Shown: piece by piece, positions 35,564 through 46,980 of the stretch
Numbering within the stretch: the stretch's first letter is position 1
Layout of the letters: each line of letters opens with the position of its first letter
NCBI GenBank assembly: GCA_910574455.1
Contig: CAJSYZ010000003.1
Span: forward strand, 4,525,250-4,589,249
DNA: 64,000 nucleotides
Direction of reading: 5' to 3'
DNA from: Trichaptum fuscoviolaceum
Lineage: Eukaryota > Basidiomycota > Agaricomycetes > Hymenochaetales > Trichaptaceae
Program-made: the position numbers and the translations under genes
Notes under the pieces: generated by a model
The model's database searches: none
The model's input: the letters and a program-made list of their open reading frames with translations, nothing else
What the model was told of the DNA's origin: nothing

Positions 35564-35659
35564 GACCAAGACAGGGCTCGAACCTGCAGCCTTCTGGTGA
35601 AGCTTTTTTAATAGCCATCGGCATCGAAGCCAGATGCGCTACCATTGCGCCACTTGATC
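35564..35659 (-). tRNA. tRNA-Arg (TCG), intron-containing
   Basis: The minus strand folds with acceptor arms GATCAAG/CTTGGTC, D arm GCGC-AATGGTA-GCGC and anticodon stem TCTGG/CCAGA. Loop CTTCGA is followed by an intron of about 25 nt, and the T arm is GCAGG-TTCGAGC-CCTGT. Anticodon TCG reads CGA (Arg). The intron lies after position 37, the usual place. The exact intron ends are not fixed. Confidence 0.78.
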
Positions 35660-36317
35660 ATATACTTCTCCGTAAAATAAGCGTATATAATACAAGTTAC
35701 TCTTAGCACTCACGACTGTTTCCATCTACAAGTACAGTATATATGCTAGCGAAGGAGCCCAACAAAAGCAAGAAAGTGGATCGGAGGACGAAGCAAGTAT
35801 TGAGATGCATGGTCATACTAATCGTTGTTGAAGTGGCCTAAAAAAGAGACAGCAATGGTAGTAAGAAATCCTACGGCATGCCCACCTCTCTGCGGAAATG
35901 ATGATCGGGCAAGGGAGCACATAGGCATTGAGCCATACCAATATTCCGATATCCATTGTAAGACTGTGCTATCTGAGAGTGCTGTAGATATTGCCCTTCG
36001 AAATCCTTGACGTTTGTGAATGCAGTTGCATTAGCGCAGGTGGATGGCAGACACCACGAATTCACTCCATTGATTGTCTGAGGCTGTTGATAACCGTAAT
36101 ATAGAAAGATCAGTTGGAACTCTGTCACACGTACGTATCGTCTTATATCTGGAGACCATCAGAACGAGAGGAGAAGAAGAAGGGGCGACAAACGCGTATT
36201 CTCTTCGTCGCGACTCGGTAAATTAACAAACATGTGATCTAACTTAAAAGTCCGCACGTATACCAACTTGAACCCTAATTTCGATCACCTCTGTTTCCCG
36301 TCCATATACCACTTATA
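35660..36317. other. Intergenic region upstream of the DUF1992 gene
   Basis: 658 bp, AT-rich, with no supported gene. A TATATA run at about 35739 and an A-rich 5' flank accompany the tRNA. The DUF1992 promoter lies at the right end. Confidence 0.45.
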
Positions 36318-37877
36318 ATGCTGGTGCGAGGTGGTTCTACTAGGAGACTCCTCAGATGGCACACAGCAACCTATACGTCACCGCAATGTTCAGACGCTGG
36401 AAAACATGTTCTCTTCATGTCCTCTTCTCAATCTGCAACGAAGGCAAACAATGATTACTCAGCGAGCAAGAAGCTTTGGGAGGATGCGATGAGCGAAGAA
36501 GTCGAAGGAACTGGAGATGGAGGGTCACCAAGTACTAAGAGAATCACGCAGCACCATATTTCTCAAGAGGAGAACTGGACTGGTGAGGAATCGGTGCGTG
36601 ATGCCGTTTTGCGCATGCTTGTGGACAAGTACAAGCCGCTTCGTGGGCCGTCTATACGTTCTGCAGACGAAAAGCTGAAGCTAACGCCTCCGACGGTCTT
36701 CTCGAGCTCACCCGCTGTTGGCCCATCGAACATTCAATATACGACCGACCAGCCTCTTCTCTCTGCCGTGGAGGGTCATAAACCATGGTTAGTCACGTTC
36801 AAGGCCCCTTCGCATGCTGTGAATGTGAAACTTGGCAACATGAATCCTACCGTTCCGCGACCTTCATCTGGAAGAGGCCTTGGACCGGAAGGAATAGAGG
36901 AGCGAGAGAAGAAGGTCGAAAGAAGTGCGAAGAGGCGGAGCGAGCAAGCACAAAGGCTGGGTCGGGCTCGGGAATCTACACTAGACTATAGACTGGGCAT
37001 TCGGAAGGGTGAACAGACGAATGCAGAAATCCGGCAGCGGAGGCCTATGCCAGTAAACATAAAAGGATGGACATCATTGGTTGAGGAACGAATAGAGGTG
37101 AGCACTTCATCTGGTCATAAACATTGTTACCGACCTCTGCAACGTTTCAGCGCGCTAGACAAGAGGGGCAGTTTAAAACCATAAAAGGCAGAGGCAAGCC
37201 TCTTGTCCGCGAATCGGATGAGCACAATCCTTTCATTGCTCGTGAGGAGTTCCTCATGAATCGCATAGTTCAGAGGAATGGAGCCGCACCTCCATGGGTC
37301 GAACTCCAGACAGGTGCGTACTCAGTCAACTTCATCCCACAGTCAACGCTTTGACGTCTTTCCAGAGCTTGAATCTGCAATCGCATCTTTCCGGAATACG
37401 CTACAAGCTTCATGGACGCGACGCGCCATACGCATGCTCTCGCTGTCTCGACCTCCATCTGCGCTCGCTGCGTTAACCTTATTAGATATTACTTCAATTC
37501 GCGACGCCGAGTGGGAAGCACGAGAACGCGCATATCATGATACAGCCATTGAGGAGGTAAACTCACTTGTGCGTCGCTACAACGGCGTCGCCCCATATCC
37601 GGTTCGTAAGCCATATCATGACCGGAAGACAGAGTTGGACCGCGCTTATCAAGAGAGCGCGGAGGGCATCATGAAGGGGCTAGAGGAGAGAATCCAGAGC
37701 ATGATATCAAGAAGGACTTCGATGGGCGGTGGCAACTTCGGAGAAGCAGACGAACTCGATGGTGGAAGGGGAGGCAATGGCTTGTCGCCGGAAGTGACCA
37801 CCGGCCTTTCGGACTGGGGATTATGGGAAGTCGTTCGAGCGTTGTTTAAAAGACCGGAACCTCATGAACGTTCTTAA
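36318..37877 (+). CDS. DnaJC28-like protein with DUF1992 domain, probably mitochondrial
   Basis: Three exons (36318-37097, 37151-37313, 37366-37877) encode 484 residues. The N-terminus MLVRGGSTRRLLRWHT is basic and Arg-rich, fitting a mitochondrial presequence. The DUF1992 core spans the first intron: WTSLVEERIE, RARQEGQFKTIKGRGKPL, then NPFIAREEFLMNRI and PPWVELQ. This domain is conserved in DnaJ homologue subfamily C member 28 proteins; no J domain is visible. A long helical region follows (TAIEEVNSLVRRYN, RKTELDRAYQESAEGIMKGL). The molecular role is not established. A mitochondrial or Golgi-linked function is known only for some homologues. Confidence 0.82.
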
Positions 37878-38575
37878 GGTACTTTTACATGTATGCGATG
37901 TATGTATAAGGTTTTCCATTCTGTCACGGTATCGGTGTCCCTACTCTTCAGTATTGTAGCTCATAGATATATAACACTAGGTTGCTTTCGTATAGTCCAC
38001 TCATACACGTACTATCTTGTTACATATAGATCAAACTTCTTCGCTTCTTGGCCTCACTTATTCCTCACCAATCTTTGCTGCTAGTGATCTTCCGGTGACT
38101 GGCAACGACTGCGACGCGTGTCCAAATACCCAATCATAGCCTGCGGCGCCCACGAGGTTGTATCTTCAGTTTCACATTTGCTTCCGTTCTCTCTAAAACT
38201 TTTATTGTTCAGAGGAAGAAAAAAGTTAAACAGCAGAGATCGCGACCGGTTTTGTGCGTATATGCGCCCGTAAAGGGACTTCATTTGTACGAGAAAAAAC
38301 TGTTGTTTGGACACCATTGGTGTCAAAATAAAGCACTTGTATTGTGATGAATTCTAGGAACAAACACGTACGGCGCGGTCACTGGCCGTAGCCTCGTTGC
38401 ATGCCTCGCGGAGTCGGGCTGGCATCTAATCTTTCTCTATAAAGTCCCGTGGACGTCTACGTTCATTGTCAGGTCATCCCTTTCCTCCCACTCGTGCACT
38501 CATCCTCCTTGTTTCTCCACGCGAGCCTCACGTTCAACAGCTCTCGTCCCACCATCTATAACTGTATCTAACAAC
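37878..38575. other. Intergenic region before the small orphan gene
   Basis: 698 bp with no supported gene. The stretch before 38576 is pyrimidine-rich (TCCCTTTCCTCCCACTCG), as often seen just upstream of highly expressed fungal genes. A TATAAA lies at about 38438. Confidence 0.45.
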
Positions 38576-39024
38576 ATGTCTGCCAACAATAATGAGGAGA
38601 TTCTTGTGAGTCCGAGCATCGTCCGGCATTTCAGTTCCGGGTTGCACTACTGACCCCCACTTTTTTCTTCCTTTTCATTGAAGCCTGGTGACATCGTCGC
38701 CGTCAACCACGGTGCTTACGGTCGCAAAGAGGGCCTTGTGGTCGGGTCCAGCGTTGACTACGCCGTGGGTTTTCGTTATTTTCGGTGTACAAATATTTGG
38801 GCTCACCGTGTGTATGCACTACAGGGCCGTCAGGTTGTCGAAATCCAGTTCGAGCCGGGTGAAGTCTACAAGGCCTGGTACGCTTCTCTTCAAATAGTTC
38901 ATAAGTTATCTTGTCATTGACAAGAATGTCTAGGTATCCCCAGGTTCGCCGCATCCGCCGAACCATCTCTTACAAGGAACCGGCATCGAAACATCGCACC
39001 ATTGAACGCACTATTTATTGGTGA
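38576..39024 (+). CDS. Small basic protein of unknown function (84 aa)
   Basis: Four exons (38576-38605, 38684-38764, 38825-38877, 38934-39024) give a continuous 84-residue frame, MSANNNEEIL to RTIERTIYW. The middle, PGDIVAVNHGAYGRKEGLVV, looks like a small beta-barrel of the KOW/Tudor/SH3-like kind. The C-terminus is basic (QVRRIRRTISYKE). All introns have GT/AG ends, and the pyrimidine-rich leader supports real expression. I do not recognise a named family. A nucleic-acid-binding role is only a guess from fold-like pattern and charge. Confidence 0.75.
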
Positions 39025-40090
39025 TGCGTGATGTTATCCTCTTCCTATCCGTTCACCTATCTTTCGCTATCGCATCCGGTTGCGATAGCTGTACATCATC
39101 ATCATTCCGTGCATACTACCATGGCACACCACATTGCTAGCCTCGAACAGTCGAGCGCCTTCGCGTCATTCCTATCATCTGCATTGTCATCGGTTATATT
39201 TCGCATCAAGCCTTTTTGTCTTCTGCTGGGCTCCAAGTACTATAGGCGCTGTATATGAATGCACATTTGGGCAGACTTGTTGCAGTTAGCGTCGTACATC
39301 ACGATGTGCGCGTTGTCGGAAACCTATTGTGTGTGAATGGAAGGTAACATGCTAGAAGGCCTAGTTCAAGCAATTCAGAAACAAGCACCACAAACTTTTC
39401 TGCCTCGTCATCGGAGAATAGGTCTGGATCAAACAACATCTACGAATAGATGCGGAGCTAAGAGAAGCTTGATGTCTGTGCACCTTCTCACTGCACCATC
39501 GTACGGGATTAGTTGCACTATTGTGAAGTGATGCAACTTGAAAAAGGCTCCGATTCATGCAAATTGCCCAAGATGCAGTGCGGTCCTAGACTCGTGACCA
39601 GTAGTTACATGTGAATGTAACGACTGGATTTACTCAATCAGGAAGTAGTACAGTAACCTGATATTCATCCGTATATGGAGGCATGTCCATATATAGAGGC
39701 ATGTCCATCTGAGGAATAGACTCGGGATTTTCCCGAAACCCGTGAGAGTAAGCCAAATCGAGCGTGAACGCGCGAACGCGCGATTTGAGCCGTACAATCG
39801 CGCATCATCTACGACTTACTACGATGTTGTATTTATGTTGTTAATTTGTTATGCATTATTCTACACCATTGAAGTGCCCATCAGGGCAGCGCAGTCAAAA
39901 TATAACATTCATTCCTTCTACTCCAGGTGAGCCTTATTGCAATATCAGTCTCTCCTCACCCGAGCATCGAGCTTTGAATGAGTTCCTCCGAGTCCGATCC
40001 GGTCAAAAAAAGTGTTCGGGCCTCGGGAAGCTACCGGCAACTTAAGAAACCCGGCGCAAAACTGCCACCACGAAACTTGTTATTCAGGCA

Positions 40091-40114
40091 CATTGTGACC
40101 AATAGGTCACAATG
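40091..40114. repeat. Perfect 10-bp inverted repeat with 4-nt loop
   Basis: Arms CATTGTGACC and GGTCACAATG flank AATA. No T run follows, so it is not a simple terminator. Confidence 0.7.
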
Positions 40115-40145
40115 AGGTGACTGGCCTCCCTCTGATTGAGTGCTA

Positions 40146-40198
40146 CCAGTCGCTTCATTTATCCAACCTCCCAACCTCAAAAGATAAATTGCGACTGG
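40146..40198. repeat. 53-bp foldback (possible miniature element)
   Basis: CCAGTCGCTTCATTTATC at the left pairs with GATAAATTGCGACTGG at the right, leaving a loop of about 19 nt. It may be a tiny foldback element or a structured promoter motif. Confidence 0.6.
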
Positions 40199-40470
40199 CT
40201 ACGAGTCTAAGTGCGGTCCGATGCACTTCATGTGAGTTGTATCGAGGTATCAGTCGAAAGACGAAACTGTAAGAAGGCAAAAGATGACGGTCGGCTCATA
40301 TTAACTCCTAGTAATAAGACTTGATTAGTAAGCTAGCCATGCAATACGAACGCTGTCATCGTATTCCAAGGACACCGTCTCTCGCCACTATAACTCTCAT
40401 TGACTCAACTTGAACTACTCTATATTCTTCCAATGATAAAACTTCTTCGTCTCCGCGAAACGATTATTTA

Positions 40471-43076
40471 ATGCTGGAAGCCTACAAGCCACTGTTTGAG
40501 TTTGCAGAGTTTTCGTATTTCGCCCAGCAAATTCTGCCTCTCGTCGTGCTCCTTGCCATACCAGCCTTTGCGCTCTTTGCTCGTGTACATTGGGAAGCCC
40601 TTTCGTCGATAAGTGGGATGGTCCTAGAGAGTCTAGGACTCAGCATCCCGTGGCTATGGAGTAGCGCATCTAGCCAGGGTACGGTCCAGTCCCCGGGAAA
40701 GAAAATGAAGGGGAAGAAGGCTGCAAGGACGAGGGCGGAACAAGTTGCAACAAACGGGGACGCAATTCATGACGGTATGAAGCTATCCGCTGCTTGTCGG
40801 ACGTCTTTGATTCTGACGTCTGAATCACTTTTAGACGAGGTTGGACAGGATGGCGATTGCCTCTATTACCCTGGCTTAGTGAACATATCTGGAACATACT
40901 GCTTTTTGAACTCTGTCCTCCAAGTCTGTATTAATCATAAAGCTCGTCACTATGGATCAATCTACTAAAATCTGTTGTAGGCTATGGCTTCGCTGTCATA
41001 TCTCCAGCCTCACATAGAGGCTATTCACTCGAAAGCTGTAGACCTGGACGTTCCAACGCCTGTCGTAGACGCACTTCGAGATACCCTCATATGTGAGTGT
41101 TCACGTACACCGAAGAAACCCATCTTTCATTGTCGGATACGGATTCTTGACTTCTAGCACTCAATACACCTCGCTCTTCTCCGTCCGCACTCCGCCCCGT
41201 TCCCATGATAAACGCCCTATCGCAGCCCGAACCGGGCAAGCGTTCAAAGTTATTTTCGTCCCGTGAACACCAGGACGCTCAGGAGCTCTTCCAGCTTGTA
41301 TCGGAATGCATGAAAAACGAGTCGCTTGCGGTGGACAAGGAAGGCCAACGAGATCGAGGACTCGGCTCTCTTGCCCGTTTGAAAAATGACGCGGCAGACG
41401 TAGAGGTCGGAACAAGTGTTTTTGATGGTCTAACTGCAAACCGAAGGAGCTGTGTTGAGTGCGGATATACGGAGGCAGTGATGCACTTCTCATTCGATAC
41501 TTGGCAGTTGAGTCTGCCCAGGAGTTCATTGACAACGCTGCAAGACTGCTTACAGGACTATATCCGCCTGGAGATGTTAACGGACTGCATTTGTCGAAAG
41601 TGCTCATTGCGAGTGACTTATGAGCGACTACTTCAAGAGGCCAATCGTCTTCAGAGTGCAGTTGAAGAAGATGAGAACGCGAGTCAAAGCAAGAAAAAGC
41701 GAGCAAAGGATGCAAAGAAGCTGGTAGAACGTGTCAAAAGAGCAATTGAAGAGGGTCGAATAGAGGAAGACATTAAGGGTGTTAAGGTTGAAAAGGTTTT
41801 AAGTCGTGCCTCGACGAAGCAAGCGATGGTAGCAAGAGTGAGTAAATTTTTTTTCATGTAATGCATGCTCTATCTAAATGCATTAAAGCCACCCCGAGTC
41901 CTTGTCCTCCATCTAAACAGGTCAATGCACTTCGGGAACTATGCGGGGCGTAATTCATGCCGTGTGCTCTTTCCAGAAGTGCTTGACCTAACGCCATACA
42001 CCACCTCCGGCCAATTATCCACCACTCCTTCCGCTCCTATATCCGCACCCCCTCCATCTATTCCCCGTTCAACAACTCCGACACAAAGCATCTATACGAC
42101 ACCTCGCGTTCTTTACCGGCTGTCCTCCGTCGTGTGTCACTATGGTGCGCACTCCTTTGGACACTATGTCTGTTTCCGACGGAGACCGCAAGCCTCAGGT
42201 GACGAGGAGTTCGTGACGCTGTCCACACCCAAAATGGCATGTCCATACGGCTGCGAATGTGCAGAATGCCAGGCGCGCGGACCCGTTCGAGACGAGCGGC
42301 CCCCAGCAGCTGGCCGAGGCTGGCTGCGCATCAGCGACGACAGTGTGGAAGAGTGTGGTATTGAACGTGTCCTCTCGGAGGGCGTCGGCGCTTTCATGCT
42401 CTTTTATGAGCGCGTTGTGCACCCACAACCTGCCATCTACCTGGCGCACTCGCCCCGCAGCTCGGAGGAGACAGTTCGTCCGCCCGACCTTGCGAATGGC
42501 CACGCGGACGACTTGAATGTGAACGGCTCGACCTGGAGCGTTGCGACGTTGAACTCAAGCGGGATAGCGAGCGGCTCTTCCAGCGTAGCGTCGAGTTACA
42601 TGGAGAGCAGTGCTGAGATGCAACTTCTGAAGCCTAGGGTTGTTAGGAGAACGACTGCAGGAAGGACAAGAAGCACGCCCACGGCGGCTATTGAAAGAGC
42701 CTCAACTGAACTTCCATCCTCGCTCGCCAGTTCATCCACGTACTCCGAATGCCCATCTATTGCTGGGACATCGAAAGGATTATCGAATGGACATGCTCAT
42801 CCACTTTCTACGGATGGCTCACATTCCAAGATGATTGACATTGTCGAAAATCATTCATCTGAATTCCCGCTGACCGAAAGTGGGCCTTCCCCACCTTCAA
42901 CGTCTTCGGAAGGAATCAGAAACCCAATATCAACCTCCGAGTCTATTCCTCGTCCTCCATCCCCTACACCATCTCTCAAGGCTGCGCAAGCGCGAATACC
43001 AGCGCCCCAACCGATGCGCAGTCACATATCGTCTACTATTATTCCTGATAGAGCTCCCGTTGGGCTACGAGCATAA
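40471..43076 (+). CDS. Ubiquitin carboxyl-terminal hydrolase (USP/UBP family) with N-terminal membrane segment
   Basis: Four exons (40471-40923, 40981-41092, 41158-41837, 41889-43076) encode 810 residues. A hydrophobic stretch near residues 20-32 (ILPLVVLLAIPAFALF) may anchor it in a membrane. The catalytic Cys box is YPGLVNISGTYCFLNSVLQ, followed by SREHQDAQELFQLV. A CXXC zinc site (CVECGYTE, CRKCSL) lies in the fingers, with a His box HYGAHSFGHYVCF and GVGAFMLFYERVV. A charged coiled-coil insert and a long Ser/Pro-rich tail are also present. It should cleave ubiquitin from substrates. The anchor recalls Ubp1/USP30-type enzymes, but I do not assign a symbol. Confidence 0.88.
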
Positions 43077-43517
43077 TTACACATGTACTATCAAATACGA
43101 AGGAGGAACTTGGCTGAAATGTCCGCTCGTCCGAACAAATGTATCATTAGACAAATGCATGCGTAAAATTCCATACACACAACTCTTTGAAGATGATTGT
43201 GCTGCATCACGTCCCCTTGTAAGGTTTCTCTTGAAAGTCTTGCTGGTATCAGGTCACGAGGTAGGAAGCTAGGCGACTCGGATGTAAATACTCTTGGTGA
43301 ACGATTGCACTCATGTTACAGTATTACTACGCAATTCCTCTTTATGATACTCCGTGCCGTTACAACACTTTCAATTCACCACGAGCAAAGGCTTGATTTG
43401 CCACTCATTCCATTGACACATTACCCTAATATATGAGATAGAAAAGTCGAAACCGAATCTCAATTGTACACAACCCGAACGACAAGCAAGGAGGTGGCTT
43501 GAGGTGCAGTATGTGTT
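43077..43517. other. Convergent intergenic region between USP and LPMO genes
   Basis: 441 bp shared by the two 3' ends. No gene or repeat is seen. Confidence 0.45.
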
Positions 43518-44604
43518 TCAGCCTGACCAGACTGGTCCACCAGGGACCGTGTAGCTCTGAAGGTTGTTATAGATGTTCACCGTGATGCCTATTAACTGTC
43601 ATTAGATGACACAGGTTGTGGACGAGAGAGTATTTCTTACCAGGGTCAGTAGGCTGATACGCTCCAGGCAAAGAGATCGTCGGCGGACTGGCATTGCCAC
43701 CGCTGGCCTGAGAAACACGATGGGTCTTATGAGTACTAACAGACGATACCTAGATTGAATTATACTGACAATTTTCACTTGCGCGCAGCCAATGTAGAAC
43801 TGGGCACCGGGATAGCTGAACGCAACGTGCAGGGCGATCTGGGCAAGAACAATTTGAGTGAGTGAGCTCTCCCGCAAAGCACATTGAACATCTGTGATGA
43901 CGTACAATTTCAGCGCGGAGAAGATATTCTCCGGCAGGGAGTGACGTCGGGAGGACAACGGAATGTTGGCCATTCGTGGCGTTGACAACGTCTGTAGCCC
44001 ACGTCGACGTCGCGGCATCAAGCAAGCCCGATTCGTATATCTTTGTCCACACAGGTCCCTGGCCGTCGAAGGACGCAGCGTCGCTCGGCGCTTTCGCAAT
44101 GTAGACGATCACAGGTCCTTTGTGGCCACCAGCGATGGGATCTTCACCTGTTCGCTGGTCGTGTTGATGCCACTCAAAGGTAATCTGCGACCAATTGCGA
44201 GGCAATAGTTAGAACATAAGGACATAAAAAGAGAAGATTAGGGTTTACGTTGGCGCCAGAGGGGACTGTTAGCGTGTCAACGCCAGATCCCGAAAGACCA
44301 TTAACATTGCAAGTCAGATCAGTAGAAGTAACGTCGGTGACTGGGTTGTTGTTGGGCGGCACACGGAGATAGGTGTTTTGTCCTTCGTCGACCTGTGTTT
44401 ATAAGCTAAATGAGATTCAAGGCTAGTTGTCATTCGGAAACTGAGGTGGGTCTTACACCATTAAGCCAGATATATTGGAGTGTGACTGGATAAGGGACAC
44501 CGATTGAGCAGAAATTTCATGAATAGGATCGAGTTTAACATACAATGTGCCAGAGCTGACTGGGCCAAAACGGCCAGGCTGAGAAGAGAAGCCAGCGTCT
44601 TCAT
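43518..44604 (-). CDS. AA9 lytic polysaccharide monooxygenase (secreted)
   Basis: Seven exons on the minus strand (44604-44544, 44485-44457, 44392-44249, 44184-43906, 43838-43770, 43707-43641, 43588-43518) encode 239 residues. The signal peptide [19 protein letters not shown] is followed by His as mature residue 1 ([11 protein letters not shown]). The second copper His is in [13 protein letters not shown], and the axial Tyr is in [12 protein letters not shown] with its partner Gln. Paired Cys occur in LTCNVNG and IGCAQ. There is no CBM1 module. It cleaves crystalline cellulose or related glucans oxidatively outside the cell, using copper and a reductant, which suits a wood or litter saprotroph. 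Confidence is high from the copper-site residues. Confidence 0.93.
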
Positions 44605-44651
44605 GTCTGAAGTCTGATGTGGAGCCTCTCCGGAGGCGGATAGATTCGCCT

Positions 44652-44658
44652 TATATAC
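44652..44658 (-). promoter_or_regulatory. TATA box of the LPMO gene
   Basis: The minus strand reads GTATATAAGG about 50 bp upstream of the start codon, a normal position for a regulated fungal gene. Confidence 0.6.
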
Positions 44659-45409
44659 AACTCCCCCTTGAATCCGTTTGATATCATACAGATATTGGGA
44701 TCTTTCATCCGACATCACGAGTCCTTGCTCATCTTCATATCGGATATTGTCTGAGTAATGGACATCAATACAGCTGATTCCGAGAACATAGTTTGCCAAG
44801 GAGAGAATTGAAGCCTTTCGAACAGCTTAGCATAGAAAATGCCTCAACCCCACGTTTCGATATAAACCTCGGCGAAGCGTCGTATAAATCTGGTAGAGAT
44901 CATCCCGAGCAACTAGACATCTGGACATACGAAGATATATTAAAGCCATAGATTTAGAGATGATTGAACTTTTGCGGCAATTCGAGGCAGTGATTATTGA
45001 GATTCAGCATAGTATTGTCGCGAGCTTGTGTATAATTGATGAGCAAGGAGGTCGAAGTAGAAAGCAGACAAGACAGAAGAAACTCCGAATCCGATGAATG
45101 GTTGTTTGCTCATGTTATGGTGCTCGTCCTCAACTTGTCGCGTCGAGGTCGCGTCGAAGGCATCTTCGCGAAGGACCCTCACACTTGCCACGACCATCAC
45201 TTGCACCAGGCCTGGATGCGCACATAAGTCCATCTTATCTAGCCTCGACGTTGCCCAACTTATCTGTAACGTCGCATTCGGCTGGCGGCATTTCTGCCTC
45301 ACATTGACTGTACCTTCCTCGGCGTAATATACTCTACTGTCCTCGTGCCATACTTTCGCGAGACTGTCGTTAAGTTCACGATAATTGACTCTTGTCTTGG
45401 CATTCGTGG
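44659..45409. other. Divergent intergenic region between LPMO and cyclophilin genes
   Basis: About 750 bp, holding the upstream regions of both genes. Open frames here lack family features and splice support. Confidence 0.45.
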
Positions 45410-46980
45410 ATGTCTGTGCTTCTGGAGACTTCCCTCGGAGATCTTGTCATTGACCTCGAGGTCGAAGCATGTCCCAAAACATGTGAGAACTTCATAAAAC
45501 TCTGTAAAGTGTATTACTACAACCTGAATGCGTTTTTCAATGGTAGGTCTTGTCTGCTCATCTCAGACATCAGCTCATATTAATCAGATTTTTGATTAGT
45601 ATCGAAGGACTTTCTTGCTCAGGCTGGAGATCCGACAGCGACAGGAACGGGGGGAGAATCGATATGGTCTCTCATAGCGTCGCAACAGGGCAAGCCTCCC
45701 AAGTCGGTACCGCGGTATTTCACACCGGAGTTTGTGCCCCGCTTCAAACACACGCTCAAGGGTACTGTTTCAATGGCAGTTGCTCCTGCTCTTGATGGAA
45801 ACGTCGGAGGATGCGGTAGTCAATTCTTCATCACACTGGGGGACAACATTGATTACCTTGACGGCAAGCACGCTGTTTTTGGTCACGTAGTCGAAGGCCA
45901 AGACACTCTGGGGAAACTCAATGACGTCTTTACTGACCAAGAAGGTCGGCCTTTCAAGGATGTGAGAATCCGGCACGTCGAAATTCTAGGTATGTACCCG
46001 ATCATGAAATAAACGGTAGCGAACTAACTCTATATCGTAGATGACCCCTTTGAAGATCCTCCGGGTCTTGTCATTCCAGAATCTCCACCTACTAAACCAC
46101 CGGATAACTCGACTCGTATAGCAGAAGATGAGGATCCTCTGCAAACACTACCTGAAGAGGAGGAAGAACAGGAGCGGCGGAGGAAAACTGCCGCCGCAGC
46201 CGCATTAACTTTGGAAATGGTTGGAGACCTACCCTTCGCCAACGTGCGACCTCCAGAGAATGTCCTGTTTGTGTGCAAACTTAACCCCGTGACTCGGGAC
46301 GAAGATCTGGAGCTCATATTTTCTCGTTTCGGCACCATCATGAGTTGTCAGGTCATCCGGGACAAGCAAACCGGCGACTCGTTGCAATATGCTTTCATTG
46401 AATTCGACAAGCGCGAGGAAGCGGAGCAGGTACATATCATTTACCATTAAGTAAGAGCTATTCACTGACATTCTTTATTAGGCTTACTTTAAAATGCAAA
46501 ACGTGCTGATTGACGATCGTCGCATTTGGGTGGATTTGTACGTACCGAGCTCATGTGTTAGGGTCTACTTGCTTATCAATATCCTGCAGCTCACAATCCG
46601 TCGCACGCATGAATACACACTGGTCGAATGACATCAAAATAGGCCCTCAAGGTGCCAGGGGCAAGGGAGGAGGAAGGGGCGGATTTGCAGGCCGAGACAA
46701 CCTCGAGGCAACCCGCCGGTACCGTGCTGGGGCAGATGAGGACCGTGGTGATGACTACGGCTTGGTCTTTGACGTAGGAGATGCAAACCACAAGCGCAAG
46801 CAGCGCAGCCGCAGTCCACGGCGAGAGAGGAGCAGGAGTAAAGAAAGGCGGCGAGACCATGGGTATGACCACAGACGGCGGGCGACCCCGCCCCCTCGCG
46901 ACAGAGAGCGCGATCATAGTAGAGAACGAGACAGGAGACGTAGATCAAGAAGCCGCGATCGCCACGATAGACGGAGGTGA
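45410..46980 (+). CDS. CYP6: Cyclophilin-RRM protein, peptidyl-prolyl isomerase-like 4 (Cyp6 type)
   Basis: Five exons (45410-45542, 45600-45989, 46041-46429, 46482-46537, 46590-46980) encode 452 residues. An N-terminal cyclophilin domain ([20 protein letters not shown] ... [15 protein letters not shown]) spans about residues 1-165. An acidic linker follows, then an RRM ([36 protein letters not shown]) at about 240-320 and an Arg/Ser/Asp-rich tail ([20 protein letters not shown]). The active-site strand reads [14 protein letters not shown], lacking the catalytic Arg of cyclophilin A, as in this family. Homologues are nuclear and tied to splicing and RNA polymerase II. The ATG at 45410 fits the family N-terminus. 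Confidence 0.92.

Larger units (their letters stand above)
39025..40470. other. Intergenic region with palindrome, foldback and a possible LTR relic
   Basis: About 1.45 kb with no gene I can support. It holds a direct repeat of GAGGCATGTCCAT at about 39678-39710, a perfect hairpin CATTGTGACC-AATA-GGTCACAATG at 40091-40114 and a foldback at 40146-40198. TGTAACGACTGG at 39616 resembles LTR starts, but I found no matching target duplication. Confidence 0.45.

Noticed and set aside
39616..39947. Solo LTR starting TGTAACGACTGG
   Set aside because: The start looks LTR-like, but no end with CA gives a matching 5-bp duplication and no second copy is in the window. Kept only as a note in the gap entry.
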